NCBI GenBank assembly: GCA_016779225.1
Contig: JADHNZ010000004.1
Span: 1 to 64,000 of the forward strand
Reading direction: 5' to 3'
Source: Planctomycetota bacterium
GTDB taxonomy: Bacteria; Planctomycetota; UBA1135; GCA-002686595
DNA: 64,000 bases
A program made the position numbers and the translations under genes. Positions 42,201 through 52,789 of this stretch are shown piece by piece; the stretch's first letter is position 1; each line of letters begins with the position of its first letter. The notes beneath the pieces are model-generated. The model was given only the letters and a program-made list of their open reading frames with translations. It was not told the origin of the DNA and did not search any database.

Positions 42201-42668
42201 CTGGTCGACGGGGCAGGCCTGGCCCAGGTCGAGCAGGACCGGCTGCCCCTGCCCGTCCAGGCGCACATTCGCGGGGGCGAGGTCCCCGTGCAGCCAGCCC
42301 TGACGGTGGATCCGCGCTAGGGTCGTGGCCAGCGCGGCGCCCACGGCGCGCACCTCACGATCCTCGAGAGCTCCGCGACGCAGACGCTCGCTCAGGGGCT
42401 CACCGGGGACGAGCTCGGTGACGAGGTAGGGCCCCTCCCCGTCCTCACCGGCCTCCACCAGGCGCTGCAGGCCCTCGCCCTCGAGGGCGGTGAGCGCCTC
42501 GACCTCTGCGGCGAGGCGCTCGGCTCCCTCGACCGAGAGCGGGCGCTTCAGAGCCACCTCGGCGCCGGCAGCGAGGGAGCCCCAGGGACGGTCGAGCCGG
42601 GCGCGGACGACGCGGCCGGCGACGCCCTCACCCAGCGCGTCGAGGGTGGTGAGCGTGACGCCGGTCAT
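39285..42668 (-). CDS. Giant regulator: Ser/Thr kinase + AAA/STAND ATPase + TPR
   Basis: A 1127-residue protein. The N-terminal kinase (about 1-270) has LGEGVAGRVVRARL, VALKRPL (Lys), the catalytic loop HGDLAPANVRL and LLDLG in place of DFG; GTPAYLAPEEAAGE is the activation segment. A STAND/MalT-like ATPase follows, with Walker A VAQRGLGKTRL near 308 and Walker B VVFLDEVQ. About 400 C-terminal residues are TPR-like helices. No DNA-binding domain is evident. This is the PknK/PknB-AAA layout. It lies only 3 bases after rbfA, so it is co-transcribed with the nusA-infB-rbfA translation operon. Confidence 0.82.
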   Translation of the reverse strand: MTGVTLTTLDALGEGVAGRVVRARLDRPWGSLAAGAEVALKRPLSVEGAERLAAEVEALTALEGEGLQRLVEAGEDGEGPYLVTELVPGEPLSERLRRGALEDREVRAVGAALATTLARIHRQGWLHGDLAPANVRLDGQGQPVLLDLGQACPVDQRPRGRGTPAYLAPEEAAGESKTPASEAWALGVLLWELATGSHPLSPDGRASGVPEGAPLGGIPTPPSIRNPRVSPALDHWIGELLQEDPAARPPLEELARALGSGDESDLGSLEDPWAARDSLPLAGRTAALGQLEEAWGRASSGEGRWLWLVAQRGLGKTRLVDEAARALRRTSSRPPTYLRVRCQRPMEGRPTHPIRALVRRWLKLGRHTPVGPRERALLAEVLDPDRVEAVCSLLSPVSGPPPLHEVALLADTLAAIARSAPLVVFLDEVQRAGEATLSVLARLIDQLEHLPVLLVLGVRRLDLPPEAPLWALLRRTPAPARLELTPLEEADLLDLVQQVFVTRDSPLRLARVLYDRTQGKPSRLNALVRTGLDRGLLRLHPEGGLELVGAAEGLPHIEDSRVALRARLERLTPGDRAWLELAAVSGPVVRPARLERVGSDAASLAGNDGAGSPLGAALARLAAGGWLEQGPEGLAFPGSTVRDVVLRAMEDGRRRQLHGLLADALQDRAGASRSFERAHHLHAAGRDEELVPVALALLPAARALGHPRRVLSLTEWALGARVERTVAEELELHAAAADAAGTLGLRSLERKHLDHLVDLDLDPEREPASVARVYLLHGHAAADAGRAGLARGYLRNAALQAERGGELDLASEALRRLAEVELAAGEVQHARETARRARSRARDPITGLHAHLVIGVAALLEDRPVRARAHAMAVLLRCRREPASLHRSEVEAAASLLSARAWATLARPSRALAFFARASRYADAAGQCALEAEALARTGRALIELGREREAEQALREAHLLTQEIGVGPGEVLARLFLGTLLAEEGSLEGPRLVGRALERATQLGLPRLEAVARAVQARVHLAAGELGQADEQSRRAVERLARAGAESSDRVVILATRALVQAQGGDESGSQRTRRELERAIRAAASRVRGQDLSRHLRAGLGRLRDAALDPEGPLYPRAAEGPAER

Positions 42669-42671
42669 GGG

Positions 42672-43136
42672 TCACTCGGCAGGGTCAGGAGTCGGCGCGG
42701 CGCCCTCGGCCCCAGCAGGCTCGGTCGGCACCTCGGTCTTGCCCTCAGCGATCCCGTCCGCCTCGGGCCGGTCGCCGCGGATGCGCGCGTCCTTGGCCTG
42801 GGCCTCCTTGATCAGCTGGTCGAGGCGTGCGGCCTCCGCCATGGAGTCGTCGTAGACCCACTGGACTCGCGGGAGGCGACGCAGGTTGATCACACGCCCC
42901 ATCTGCCGCTGCACGAAGCCGCGGGCGCTCTCGAGCATGTGCTCGCTGCGGGCCCGCTCACGCTCGGCGTCGAGGACGCTCCAGCGCACCTTCGCCACCG
43001 AGAGGTCCGTGGAGAGCTCCACCCCGGTGATCGTGACGAACCCCGAGCGAGGATCCGAGACCTCGAACTGGAGGCAGTAGGCGATCCGTCTCCGGATCGC
43101 CGCTTCGAGCTTGGCGATGGTCTTGGGGTTCGCCAT
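42672..43136 (-). CDS. rbfA: Ribosome-binding factor A
   Basis: A 154-residue KH-fold protein that assists 30S maturation by binding near the 5' helix of 16S rRNA. Typical segments: IAYCLQFEVSDPRSGFVTITGVELSTDLSVAKVRWSV in pieces, and QMGRVINLRRLPRVQWVYDDS. The last ~35 residues are an acidic/Pro-rich tail not needed for the fold. It is third in the nusA-infB-rbfA order. Confidence 0.9.
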   Translation of the reverse strand: MANPKTIAKLEAAIRRRIAYCLQFEVSDPRSGFVTITGVELSTDLSVAKVRWSVLDAERERARSEHMLESARGFVQRQMGRVINLRRLPRVQWVYDDSMAEAARLDQLIKEAQAKDARIRGDRPEADGIAEGKTEVPTEPAGAEGAAPTPDPAE

Positions 43137-43169
43137 GACCGGGCTTTCTGTGCGGGCGTGTCGAACGGA

Positions 43170-45929
43170 TCAGACGAGGGTTCGCTTGATCTCGTTCACG
43201 GTGAAGGCCTCGATCACATCGCCCTCCTTGAGGTCGCGGAAGCCGTCCAGGACGATGCCGCACTCGAAGCCATCGCGGACCTCGCGGACATCCTCCTTCT
43301 CACGCCGCAGGGAGCCGATCCCGCCGGTGAAGACCACCGCACCGTCGCGCAGCAGGCGCACGCGGTTGTTGCGGTGGATCGTGCCGTCCGAGATCGAGCA
43401 GCCGGCGATGACGCCAACCTTCGACGACTTGAAGAGCGCCTTGACCTCGGCGTGGCCGGTGACCTCCTCCTCGAGGGCGGGGGCGAGGGTGCCCTCCATG
43501 AGGTCCCGCATCTCGTCGAGCATCTCGTAGATCACGTCGTAGCGACGGATCGTGAGCTTGCGGCGCTCAGCGTCCTGGCGGATCTTGCCGGGGATGCCCG
43601 TGTGGAACGCCACGAGGGTCGCTCCCGAGGCCTCGGCGAGGTCCACATCGCTCTCGGTGATGGTGCCCACGCCAGAGTGGACGATCTTCACCTCGACCTC
43701 GTCGTGGACGAGCTTCGCCACCTCGGCCTTGATGACCTCCACCGAGCCCTGAACATCCGCACGGACGATGAGGTTGATCTGCTCGCGGAGGACGAGAGGC
43801 TCCTTGCCGAGGATGCGCTCCAGCTCGGAGGAGGGGGAGCGGCTCTCGGCCAGCTGCGCCGCGCGGGCGCGCCGCTCGCGCTCCTGGGCGATCTCCTTGG
43901 CCTTGCCGAGGGCCTCGATGACATCGAAGCGCTCGCCCACGCCGGGAAGCGCGTCGAGGCCCGTGACGGACACGGGGGTGCTCGGACCGGCCTCCTTGAT
44001 CTGCTTGCCCAGGTCGTTGGTGATCGACTTGACCTTGCCGTAGCCCTGGCCCGCCAGGATCACATCGCCCTTGGAGAGGGTGCCGTCCTGGATGAGCAGG
44101 TGGGCAACGATGCCGCGGCCCTGCTGGACCTCGGCCTCGAGCACGACCCCGCTGGCCGGGCCGCGGGCGTGAGCCTTGAGGCCAAGCTCGGCCTCCGCCA
44201 TCAGGAAGATGTGCTCGAGCATCTCGTCGATGCCCGCGCCGGTCATGCCGCTGGTCTTGAAGTAGGCGGTCTGCCCGCCGAACTCCTCGGGGACCAGCTC
44301 GAACTGCATGAGCTGCTGGGAGGTCTTGTTGAAGTCGAAGTCGGCCTTGTCCGCCTTGTTGACCGCGACGATCAGCGGCGTGTTGGCCGCCTTGGCGTGG
44401 TTGATGGCCTCCTCGGTGCTGGGCTTCACCCCGTCGTCACCGGCCACGACCAGCACCACCACATCCACCGCCTTGGCACCGCGGGCGCGCATGGAGGTGA
44501 ACGCCTGGTGGCCGGGGGTGTCGATGATCGTTACCGGGTGGCCGTTCGAGGTCTTCACCTGGTAGGCGCCGATGTGCTGGGTGATGCCGCCAGCCTCGCC
44601 GTCGGCCACCTTGGTGGCGCGGATCTTGTCGACCAGGGTGGTCTTGCCGTGGTCCACGTGGCCCAGGAAGGCGATCGTGGGGGGGCGGTCGACGAGGTCG
44701 CTCTCCTCGATGGACGAGCGCTTCTTCTTGATCTCCTGGAGGTGCGCCTGCTCGGCGGTGACCTCGTGGCGGACCTGGAGCTCGACCTCGTACTCGGAGG
44801 CGAGGAGGACAGCCGTGTCCTCGTCGATCGGGGTGTTCAGGGTGAACATCCCGTACTGCTTCTGCATCGCCATCTTCTGGACGACGGCCGACTTGAGCTT
44901 CAGGGCCTCCGCCAGCTTGCCCATGGTGATGGGCGCCTCGATGGCGACCTGCTGACCGGCGTGGGGCGAGTCCGTGACCAGCTCGTGCCGGCCGCGGCCA
45001 CCCGACGAGCGGCGCTGGCCCTGGGCACCCTGCTGGCGGTTGCGGCGCAGGAAGCGTCCCTGCTCGCGCTCGCGCAGCTCGGTGGCGGTCATCTTGCCGC
45101 GCGGGCCGGTGGTCTGGCCCGGGGTGCGCGTCCGCCCGAAGGTGGGGCGCACATCGGGGGTGACATCGTCCCGGGAGAGGATGCGACGGCCCTCGCGCTT
45201 GCGGTCGGGCTGCTGCGCGGCCAGGGTCGCCGGATCGATGCGCCCGATGATCTTGCCGCGGGGCTTCTCCTTGGGCTCCGGGGCGGGCTTCGGCTTGGGA
45301 GCCGGCGCAGGTCCAGCGGCGGGTTTCGCGGCGGGGGCGGGCTCAGGCTCCTTCACCTCTGCGGCAGGGCTCGTCTCCGGAGCGGCGGGCGCGGCCTGCT
45401 CGGGGGCAGGCGCGGGCTCGACGCTCGCCTCCGGCTCGTCGTCGGCGACCTCCGCAGCGGGAGCGGTCGTCTCGGCGGCCTCTTGCGCCGGCGCCGGCTT
45501 GGGAGCAGCCTGCCCGATGGGCGCCACCGTGGGCGCTTCCGTGGGCTCCTCCGCTGCCGGCGGCTCGACCGCGGGCTCGTCCGTCGGCACCGGAGTCGGC
45601 TCGACGGGCTCGGCAGGAGCCTCCTCGGCGGCGGGCTCCTCCGGCAGAGGCGCGGGCTCCTCCGTCTCGGCGGTCTTCTTCTTCTTGCGGCGCAGCAGCA
45701 CGCCGCCGCCGGGCTTGGCCTCGGCGGCCGGGGCCGGCGCCGCAGCGCCCACCGGGTGAATGCCGATCGCGGCCAGCAGCCCCTCAGCCTGCACCTGCTC
45801 GATCATGTCGAGCGCAGACATATGGGACTTGGCTTGGGAGAACCCGTTCTCACGAAGCTTGGATGCCAGGTCCTTGCCGGGCATGCCGTATTTCTTCGCG
45901 AGTTCGTGGATGCGGACCTTGTCGCTCAA
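43170..45929 (-). CDS. infB: Translation initiation factor IF-2
   Basis: A 919-residue GTPase that places initiator fMet-tRNA on the 30S subunit. An N-terminal IF2_N helix ([20 protein letters not shown]) is followed by a ~230-residue Pro/Ala/Glu-rich linker, an Arg/Gly-rich patch and a second IF2_N ([17 protein letters not shown]). The G domain starts at [13 protein letters not shown] (about 420), with DTPGH, NKADK and the C-terminal C1/C2 beta barrels ending EIKRTLV. Length and order are normal for IF-2. It lies 39 bases downstream of nusA. Confidence 0.95.
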   Translation of the reverse strand: MSDKVRIHELAKKYGMPGKDLASKLRENGFSQAKSHMSALDMIEQVQAEGLLAAIGIHPVGAAAPAPAAEAKPGGGVLLRRKKKKTAETEEPAPLPEEPAAEEAPAEPVEPTPVPTDEPAVEPPAAEEPTEAPTVAPIGQAAPKPAPAQEAAETTAPAAEVADDEPEASVEPAPAPEQAAPAAPETSPAAEVKEPEPAPAAKPAAGPAPAPKPKPAPEPKEKPRGKIIGRIDPATLAAQQPDRKREGRRILSRDDVTPDVRPTFGRTRTPGQTTGPRGKMTATELREREQGRFLRRNRQQGAQGQRRSSGGRGRHELVTDSPHAGQQVAIEAPITMGKLAEALKLKSAVVQKMAMQKQYGMFTLNTPIDEDTAVLLASEYEVELQVRHEVTAEQAHLQEIKKKRSSIEESDLVDRPPTIAFLGHVDHGKTTLVDKIRATKVADGEAGGITQHIGAYQVKTSNGHPVTIIDTPGHQAFTSMRARGAKAVDVVVLVVAGDDGVKPSTEEAINHAKAANTPLIVAVNKADKADFDFNKTSQQLMQFELVPEEFGGQTAYFKTSGMTGAGIDEMLEHIFLMAEAELGLKAHARGPASGVVLEAEVQQGRGIVAHLLIQDGTLSKGDVILAGQGYGKVKSITNDLGKQIKEAGPSTPVSVTGLDALPGVGERFDVIEALGKAKEIAQERERRARAAQLAESRSPSSELERILGKEPLVLREQINLIVRADVQGSVEVIKAEVAKLVHDEVEVKIVHSGVGTITESDVDLAEASGATLVAFHTGIPGKIRQDAERRKLTIRRYDVIYEMLDEMRDLMEGTLAPALEEEVTGHAEVKALFKSSKVGVIAGCSISDGTIHRNNRVRLLRDGAVVFTGGIGSLRREKEDVREVRDGFECGIVLDGFRDLKEGDVIEAFTVNEIKRTLV

Positions 45930-45968
45930 ATGCAGCTCTTGGGTCGAGGGGGGGCTCGGTGCCTGGGG

Positions 45969-47003
45969 TCAGGCCTGTTCTTCCTCCGCGGGAGTCGCGA
46001 CCTCTTCAGGGAACTCTTCGCCAGCCTGGCCGGCGCTCGCTCCCTCGGTCCCGAAGTACTCCTCACGGGTCTTGATGTCGATCTCCCACCCGCAGAGCTT
46101 GCTCGCGAGCCGGACGTTCTGGCCGCGCTTGCCGATGGCAAGCGACTGCTGGTCCTCGTCGACGAGCACCACCGCCGCGCGGCGCGCCTCGTCGGGGTAG
46201 ATGTTGTCTAGGTGGATCGTGGCGGGCTTGAGCCCGTTCATGATCAGCGTCTCGAGGGAGTCGCTCCAGCGGATGATGTCGATGCGCTCCCCGCGCAGCT
46301 CGTCGATGACGGCCTTGATGCGCGAGCCGCGCACGCCGACGCAGGCGCCGATGCTGTCGATCTTGGGGTCCGTCGAGGTGACGGCCATCTTGGTGCGGTA
46401 GCCCGGCTCGCGGACGACGCGCTTGATCTCGATGATGTTGTCCGCGATCTCGGGGACCTCGAGCTCGAAGAGCCGGCGGACCAGGTCGGGGTGGGTGCGG
46501 GACAGCTGGATCCGCACGCGGCTGCCGTCCTTGCGGACCTCGACCACGATGGCACGGATGCGGTCTCCGGGGGCGTAGGTCTCACCCCGGACGCGGTCCT
46601 CGCGCGAGAGGTGGGCCTCGGTACGGCCCAGGTTCACGACCAGGTCCTGGCCCTCGTAGCGCTGGACCTGACCGTTGACCAGGGTCCCGACCCGGTTCTC
46701 GTACTCCTCGTAGAGCACATCCCGCTCGGCCTCGCGCAGGCGCTGGACGAAGCCCTGCTTGACGGCCTGGGCGGCGATGCGACCCAGCTCGCCCAGCTCG
46801 ATCTCGTACTCGCCCTCCTCGTCCTCGACGGTCACCTCGCCGGACTTGCGGTCGATGTGGACGACGAGCTCCTCACCCACGCCGAGGCGCTTGCGAACCC
46901 CCTGCGCGAGGGCGTCCTCCAGAGCCAGGAAGATGGCCTCCTTGGAGACGTCCTTCTGGGACTGGAGCATGTCGATGAGACGCAGGAGCTCTTCGGGGTT
47001 CAT
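45969..47003 (-). CDS. nusA: Transcription termination/antitermination protein NusA
   Basis: A 344-residue NusA with the N-terminal RNA-polymerase-binding domain (EELLRLIDMLQSQKDVSKEAIFLALEDAL in part), an S1 domain (LVNGQVQRYEGQDLVVNLG), KH1 (IDSIGACVGVRGSRIKAVIDELRGERIDII) and KH2 (AIGKRGQNVRLASKLCGWEIDIKT). It ends in an acidic tail without the AR repeats of E. coli NusA. rimP, which usually precedes nusA, is absent; the next gene upstream is divergent. Confidence 0.93.
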   Translation of the reverse strand: MNPEELLRLIDMLQSQKDVSKEAIFLALEDALAQGVRKRLGVGEELVVHIDRKSGEVTVEDEEGEYEIELGELGRIAAQAVKQGFVQRLREAERDVLYEEYENRVGTLVNGQVQRYEGQDLVVNLGRTEAHLSREDRVRGETYAPGDRIRAIVVEVRKDGSRVRIQLSRTHPDLVRRLFELEVPEIADNIIEIKRVVREPGYRTKMAVTSTDPKIDSIGACVGVRGSRIKAVIDELRGERIDIIRWSDSLETLIMNGLKPATIHLDNIYPDEARRAAVVLVDEDQQSLAIGKRGQNVRLASKLCGWEIDIKTREEYFGTEGASAGQAGEEFPEEVATPAEEEQA

Positions 47004-47052
47004 GGCGGGCGTCGGAGGTCTGGGGTGCAGGTGTTTCTCGCCCTATATGCAA

Positions 47053-47076
47053 GGAAGCGGGGAGACCCCCACTTCC
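47053..47076 (-). promoter_or_regulatory. Hairpin in the nusA leader
   Basis: GGAAGCGGGG (47053-47062) faces CCCCCACTTCC (47066-47076), giving a GC-rich stem about 50 bases upstream of the nusA start. It could affect nusA operon expression. A TATA-containing stretch (TGCATATAGG on the minus strand) lies just downstream of it. Confidence 0.35.
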
Positions 47077-47140
47077 AGCACGCGCTCTTGCGGTGGGCGG
47101 CTGCCCTCCGTAAGACCGGGACGAGGAACTGTGACGCATC

Positions 47141-47169
47141 AGTGTGACCATCGCAGGGGGGGGCGTCAA
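47141..47169 (-). promoter_or_regulatory. Candidate nusA operon promoter
   Basis: On the minus strand, TTGACG (47169-47164, 5/6 to consensus) is followed after 17 bases by CACACT (47146-47141, weak -10). This would leave a leader of about 130 nt containing the hairpin at 47053-47076. The -10 is poor, so the call is tentative. Confidence 0.35.
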
Positions 47170-47237
47170 CCTGGCCGGACCCCTAAGGACCGGTTCTGCG
47201 TGCCCTTCCACCGCCTTCCGTTCGCCCTCTCCATCGC

Positions 47238-48217
<980 letters not shown>

Positions 48218-48221
<4 letters not shown>

Positions 48222-50488
48222 GCGTGCTGCTCGTCCTCGCGGGACTGATCGCGGGCGGCCCGGGACCTGTCTCGGGCAGTGGGGTCCCGGCCGAGTGCCT
48301 TGTGGAGGGTTTTGCCCGAAAGGCCCCTCTGTTCGGGCATTCTGAGTCCCAGGACGGCCTCGATGCGCCCGAGGCCGAGGCCCGCGCCAAGGCCCTAGAG
48401 GATCTCCTCCTGGGCGGCCGCCGGGGCGGTCCCTCCCTGGTCGCCCGCCTCGTCCCCCTGGCCCTCGAGGACCCGGACAGGGGCGTGCGCGAGCTGGCGC
48501 GGGAGGTCCTCGCCTCGCTCGACACCCGGGCCGCGGCCCAGGCCCTGCTGGAGGTCGCGGTGACCCTGGGCGGGGGCGAGGGTGCGACCTGGATCGACCG
48601 CCTGCCTCGGAGCCGCTACGCCCAGGGGCCTCTGGCGGACTTCGTCGCGGGCGAGCCCGAGGCTCCCCTGGCGGCAGCGGCGCTCACCGTCCTGGGTGAG
48701 CTCCTGGCAGCTCCCGGGGCCGGCGAGGAGGGCCTCACCACCCTCGCAGCAGCCCCCGCCAGCCCTGACCCGGCCCGGGCGGCCGCGGGGGCGGCCGGGG
48801 TCCAGGCGCTGCTCACGGGCCTCGTGGCCCGCGGTGATGCGGCCGGGCTCGAGGCCCGCGGGGCCGTGCTGCTCGCCGGGGCCCCTCGCCCCGGAGTCCT
48901 CGCCACGCGCCTGGCTCGCGTGGCGCTGCTCACCCCCGGTGGCCTGGATCTGGCCGAGGCCTGGGCCAGCCTGGGCGTGCGCGTGCAGGCTGCGCGGAGG
49001 GCAGGCCCCCACGAGCCTCGCGAGGTGGCGCTCGAGGCAGCCAGGGCCCATGTCCTGCGAGCCCTCGTCGGCCTCGCGGTCGGAGGGAGCGACGCCTACG
49101 AAGGCGACCTCCGCGCCGCGGAGGCCTTGGCATACGAGGCCCTGGGCGGCTCCGACCGTGGACCCAGGTCGCCCGAGGTCGCCGCCCAGCGGGCCGAGGC
49201 CCTCGGCACGCTGGGGGAGGTGCTGCTCACGCGGCTCTTCGCCCGACTCCTCGGCGGGCTCGCGCCCGGCTCCCCCGAGGCGCTCGCCTTGGCCACCGAG
49301 CTGCACAGCCTGTCCCTGGAGCTGGATGTGGAGGCCACTCTCGTGGGGGGCGGCGGGGCGAACGGCTGGGACATGCTCCTCGAGGCCAACGCCTCGCCCC
49401 TGCAGACGCTGGTCCTGGGGCGCGCGCTCCCGGGGATCGGGCCGGATGGAGGCGTGGGCGCCGCGCTCGGCGTCGGGACCGCCCTGGCGAGCGTCTCGGG
49501 CTGGGAGCTCGCGGGCTTCGAGCCTGCGGCGTCGGACGAGAGCCTCTCGATATGGAAGGATCCGCACCGCGAGGTGCTCCTGCGCAGGGCCCTCCAGGCG
49601 CGCGTCATGCACGCGACGCGGCAGGAGCAGGAGGTGGCCTCCGGCGCGCTCGGGCAGCCGGCGCCCTTTGTCCTGCCGGACCAGGACGACCTCCTCGCGC
49701 GCCAGCTGCGCCGCTGGCAGCTCTCCCGTGCCATGGGCGAGGCGGCCAAGCCCCTGGACGAGCGGGCCTGGCGTCGGCTCCGGATGCCGGCCAGCCTTGC
49801 CCTGTGGCTCGCGCGCGATCTGCGCAACGAGGGCCGTGCCGAGGAGTCCGAGAGGCTCGCTCGGCGCTACGCGGAGGACCTCGCTACGGACGCCTCCGAC
49901 GAGGAGTGGTTCCTGCTGGTCCAGGAGCGCCGCGTGCGCGCCGCTCTCGCAGAGGGAGCGGCGGCCACCGATCTCGACGAGCCCGTGCGGGCGCGGACCG
50001 TCCTCCTGGGGGCGGTCGAGCGTGCCGAGGACCTCCTGGGCGCGGTTGAGGAGCGCGAGGCGGGGCCTGGGGCTCGCCGGCTGGTCGAGGGGCTCCTGGC
50101 GGAGGCGCTGACCGCGCTCGCCGTGAACTCCAATGTGAAGCTGGGCCGGCCCGACGAGGCCGTCGCCTGGGTCGAGCGTGCCCACGAGCTGCGCGACGAC
50201 TCCTGGTCACGGCTGCTCCTTGCGTGCTACCGCGCGCGGGCGGGTCGTGGGGACGAGGCTCGGGAGCTCCTGCGCGGCGTGCGGCCCTCGCCCTCCCTGC
50301 ACTACAACCTCGCGTGCACCTACGCGCTGCTGGGGGAGGCGGACGCGGCCCTGGCCTGGCTCGAGCGCGAGCTGGATCCGGCGGCCTCCTCCCCGGGCGC
50401 CCTGCGGCGGCAGAAGGACTGGGCCGCCCAGGATCCTGATCTGGCCTCCCTGCGGGACGATTCGCGCTTCAAGGCCCTCGTCGAGTAG
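48218..50488 (+). CDS. Exported HEAT/TPR-like repeat protein of unknown function
   Basis: A 756-residue helical protein with an N-terminal signal (VLLVLAGLIAGGPGPVSG). The first ~250 residues look like HEAT repeats (VARLVPLALEDPDRGVRELAREVLASL), and the C-terminal 100 residues are TPR-like (YNLACTYALLGEADAALAWLERELD) ending SLRDDSRFKALVE, a common end of planctomycete TPR proteins. No catalytic motif is seen. It is translationally coupled (GTGA) to the sigma54-activator-like gene, so the two may work together. Confidence 0.65.
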
Positions 50489-50566
50489 CCTGCGGGGCTG
50501 CGACGGCGGCGGCGAGGTGCCGCAGGGCGGTCGCAAGGCCCGCAGCGGGCGCGGAGTGGAGAGCAG

Positions 50567-51748
50567 ATGGGAACGATGACCCTGACCGGGAAGGGGCGGC
50601 GCTGGCTGCTCAATGGCCACCCGTGGATCTACGCCGACGATGTGGCGGATGGGGAGGGCACCCCCGGGGAGCTGGTCCCCGTGTTCGCCCCCCAGGGCGA
50701 GTCCCTCGGCTGGGCCCTCTTCAGCGCGCGCTCCAAGATCGCCCTGCGCATGGTGACCCGCGAGGAGGAGCAGCCCAACCGCGCCTTCTGGGAGGGGCGC
50801 GTGCGGCGCGCGATCCAGGCGCGCGAGCAGCACGGACTGCTCGACCCCGCCGGGGCCTGCCGGCTGCTCAGCGGCGACGCCGAGGGCATTCCCGGCCTGA
50901 TCGTGGACCGCTATGCCAGCACCCTCGTGCTCCAGACGGGCACCCAGGGCGCGGACCGCATGCGGGACTTCATCGTGGAGCTCCTGCTCGAGGCCATGCC
51001 GTTCGAGGTCACGGCGGTGCTCGACCGCTCGGACCTGAGCGTGCGGCGGCTCGAGGCGCTCGAGCCGCGGGTCGAGGTGCTGCGCGGATCGATCGACGGC
51101 CCCGTCGAGGTGCGCGAGGAGGGGGGCCTGGTCTACGCGGTGGATGTGCGCGAGGGGCACAAGACGGGCGCCTACCTGGACATGCGCGACAACCGTAGGC
51201 GCGCGGCGGCCCATGCGGCCGGAGGGCGCGTCCTGGATGCCTTTGCGTACGACGGGCTGTTCGGCATCCGGGCTGCCCTGGCCGGGGCGGAGGAGGTCCT
51301 GTGCCTCGAGCAGAACGCGGCGGCCTGCGAGCGGATCCTGGAGAACGCCCGGCGCTCGGGGGTCGCAGACCGCGTGCGCGTCGAGCGCGTGGACTGCATG
51401 AAGGACCTGCGCGCGCGCGCCGAGGCGGAGGAGCGCTACCAGGTGGCCGTGGTGGATCCGCCGGCCTTCGCGCGGAACAAGAAGGAGCGCGCCGGAGCCG
51501 AGCGGGGCTATGTGGAGCTCAACCGCAGGGCGATGGCCCTCCTCCCCGAGGGCGGCACCCTCGTGAGCGCCTCCTGCTCGCATGCGATCAGCCGCCGCGA
51601 CTTCACCGCGCACCTTGCCAGCGCCGCACGCGTCTCTGGTCGAGAGGCCTTCCTCGAGGCGCTCACCGGCGCCGCTCCGGACCACCCGGTTCGGCTGGGC
51701 CTCCCCGAGAGCGACTACCTGAAGTGCGCCTTCGTGCGCATGGGGTGA
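50567..51748 (+). CDS. rlmI: 23S rRNA (cytosine) methyltransferase RlmI-like
   Basis: A 393-residue enzyme with an N-terminal PUA-like region (GKGRRWLLNGHPWIYADDV), the central EGIPGLIVDRY typical of RlmI, the EGHKTGAYLDMRDNR segment, the SAM motif VLDAFAYDGLFGI, and the catalytic loop VVDPPAFARNKKER; SASCSHAIS carries the conserved Cys. RlmI makes m5C1962 in E. coli 23S rRNA; the exact base here is inferred. It stands just before thiS. Confidence 0.85.
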   Translation: MGTMTLTGKGRRWLLNGHPWIYADDVADGEGTPGELVPVFAPQGESLGWALFSARSKIALRMVTREEEQPNRAFWEGRVRRAIQAREQHGLLDPAGACRLLSGDAEGIPGLIVDRYASTLVLQTGTQGADRMRDFIVELLLEAMPFEVTAVLDRSDLSVRRLEALEPRVEVLRGSIDGPVEVREEGGLVYAVDVREGHKTGAYLDMRDNRRRAAAHAAGGRVLDAFAYDGLFGIRAALAGAEEVLCLEQNAAACERILENARRSGVADRVRVERVDCMKDLRARAEAEERYQVAVVDPPAFARNKKERAGAERGYVELNRRAMALLPEGGTLVSASCSHAISRRDFTAHLASAARVSGREAFLEALTGAAPDHPVRLGLPESDYLKCAFVRMG

Positions 51749-51780
51749 AATTCGCCCTGGGCTCGTACCATGCTTGCGCC

Positions 51781-51993
51781 ATGAGCGACCCTGGCATCGT
51801 GCATGTGAACGGCGCCCCCCAACCCCTGGGGGAAGGGGAGGGCGTGCTGGTGCTGCTCCGGCGCCTCGAGCTCGAGCCGGCCCAGGTGGCCCTCGAGCTC
51901 AATGGGGCCCTCCTGCCGCGGACGCGCTGGGAGGAGGCATGCCTGGCGCCCGGCGACCGGCTGGAGATCGTGACCCTGGTGGGGGGAGGCTGA
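51781..51993 (+). CDS. thiS: Sulfur carrier protein ThiS
   Basis: A 70-residue ubiquitin-like protein starting IVHVNGAPQPLGEG and ending VTLVGGG. The C-terminal Gly-Gly becomes a thiocarboxylate that donates sulfur to the thiazole of thiamine. It has the family's usual length (66-73) and lies directly upstream of thiG. thiF, thiO/thiH are not in the window. Confidence 0.9.
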   Translation: MSDPGIVHVNGAPQPLGEGEGVLVLLRRLELEPAQVALELNGALLPRTRWEEACLAPGDRLEIVTLVGGG

Positions 51994-51997
51994 TGTG

Positions 51998-52789
51998 ATG
52001 ACGACGAGCGCCGACACCTTCCGGGTCGCGGGCCTCGAGCTCTCCTCGCGGCTCCTCATGGGCTCGGGCCGCTTCGCCAGCAGCGAGGAGTTCGTCGCCT
52101 GCCTCGAGGCCTCCGGGACGCAGCTCGTCACCGTGGCCGTACGGCGCGTGAACCTGGACGAGCGCGCGGGCGCCAGCCTGCTCGATCACATCGACCGGTC
52201 GCGCTTCAAGCTGCTGCCCAATACAGCGGGCTGCTATACGGCGGACGAGGCCGTGCGCACCGCGCTCCTCGCGCGGGAGCTGCTGGACACCCCCCTGCTC
52301 AAGCTCGAGGTCATCGGCGACCCGCGCACGCTCCTGCCCGACCCGGTCCAGACCGTGGAGGCCACTCGCAGGCTGGTGGCCGAGGGCTTCCAGGTCTTCG
52401 CGTACTGCTCCGACGACCCGCGCCTCGTTGCGACCCTGGCTGAGGCTGGGGCGGCCGCGGTGATGCCCGCGGGCTCGCCGATCGGCTCGGGCCGCGGCGT
52501 GGCGAACCCTGATCACATCCGCATCGCCCGCGAGCTCGTGGAGGTGCCGCTGATTGTGGACGCGGGGCTCGGCACCGCGAGCGATGTGGCCCTTGCCATG
52601 GAGCTCGGCGCGGACGGGGTCCTGCTGAACTCCGCCATCTCCGGCGCGGAGCAGCCGCTGCGCATGGCGCGGGCCGTGCGCCTTGCGTGCGAGGCCGGCC
52701 GTGAGGCCTTCCGGGCGGGACGCATCCCGCGGCGCCTCTATGCCCAGGCCTCCTCCCCCGAGACAGGCCTGCTCGGGGCGCCTCTCTGA
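51998..52789 (+). CDS. thiG: Thiazole synthase ThiG
   Basis: A TIM-barrel enzyme of 263 residues that forms the thiazole phosphate of thiamine from DXP, dehydroglycine and ThiS-thiocarboxylate. SRLLMGSGRFAS, GTQLVTVAVRRVN, the Schiff-base lysine in LLKLEVIGDPRTLLPDP, VMPAGSPIGSGRG and VDAGLGTASDVALAMELGADG are all conserved. A GTG directly before the ATG (51995) is an equal start candidate. It overlaps the next gene by one base (TGATG). Confidence 0.93.
   Translation: MTTSADTFRVAGLELSSRLLMGSGRFASSEEFVACLEASGTQLVTVAVRRVNLDERAGASLLDHIDRSRFKLLPNTAGCYTADEAVRTALLARELLDTPLLKLEVIGDPRTLLPDPVQTVEATRRLVAEGFQVFAYCSDDPRLVATLAEAGAAAVMPAGSPIGSGRGVANPDHIRIARELVEVPLIVDAGLGTASDVALAMELGADGVLLNSAISGAEQPLRMARAVRLACEAGREAFRAGRIPRRLYAQASSPETGLLGAPL

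Noticed and set aside
47004-47237. Sigma54 (-24/-12) promoter near TTGCA upstream of nusA
   Set aside because: The GG dinucleotide expected 10 bases before the GC of TTGC is missing.
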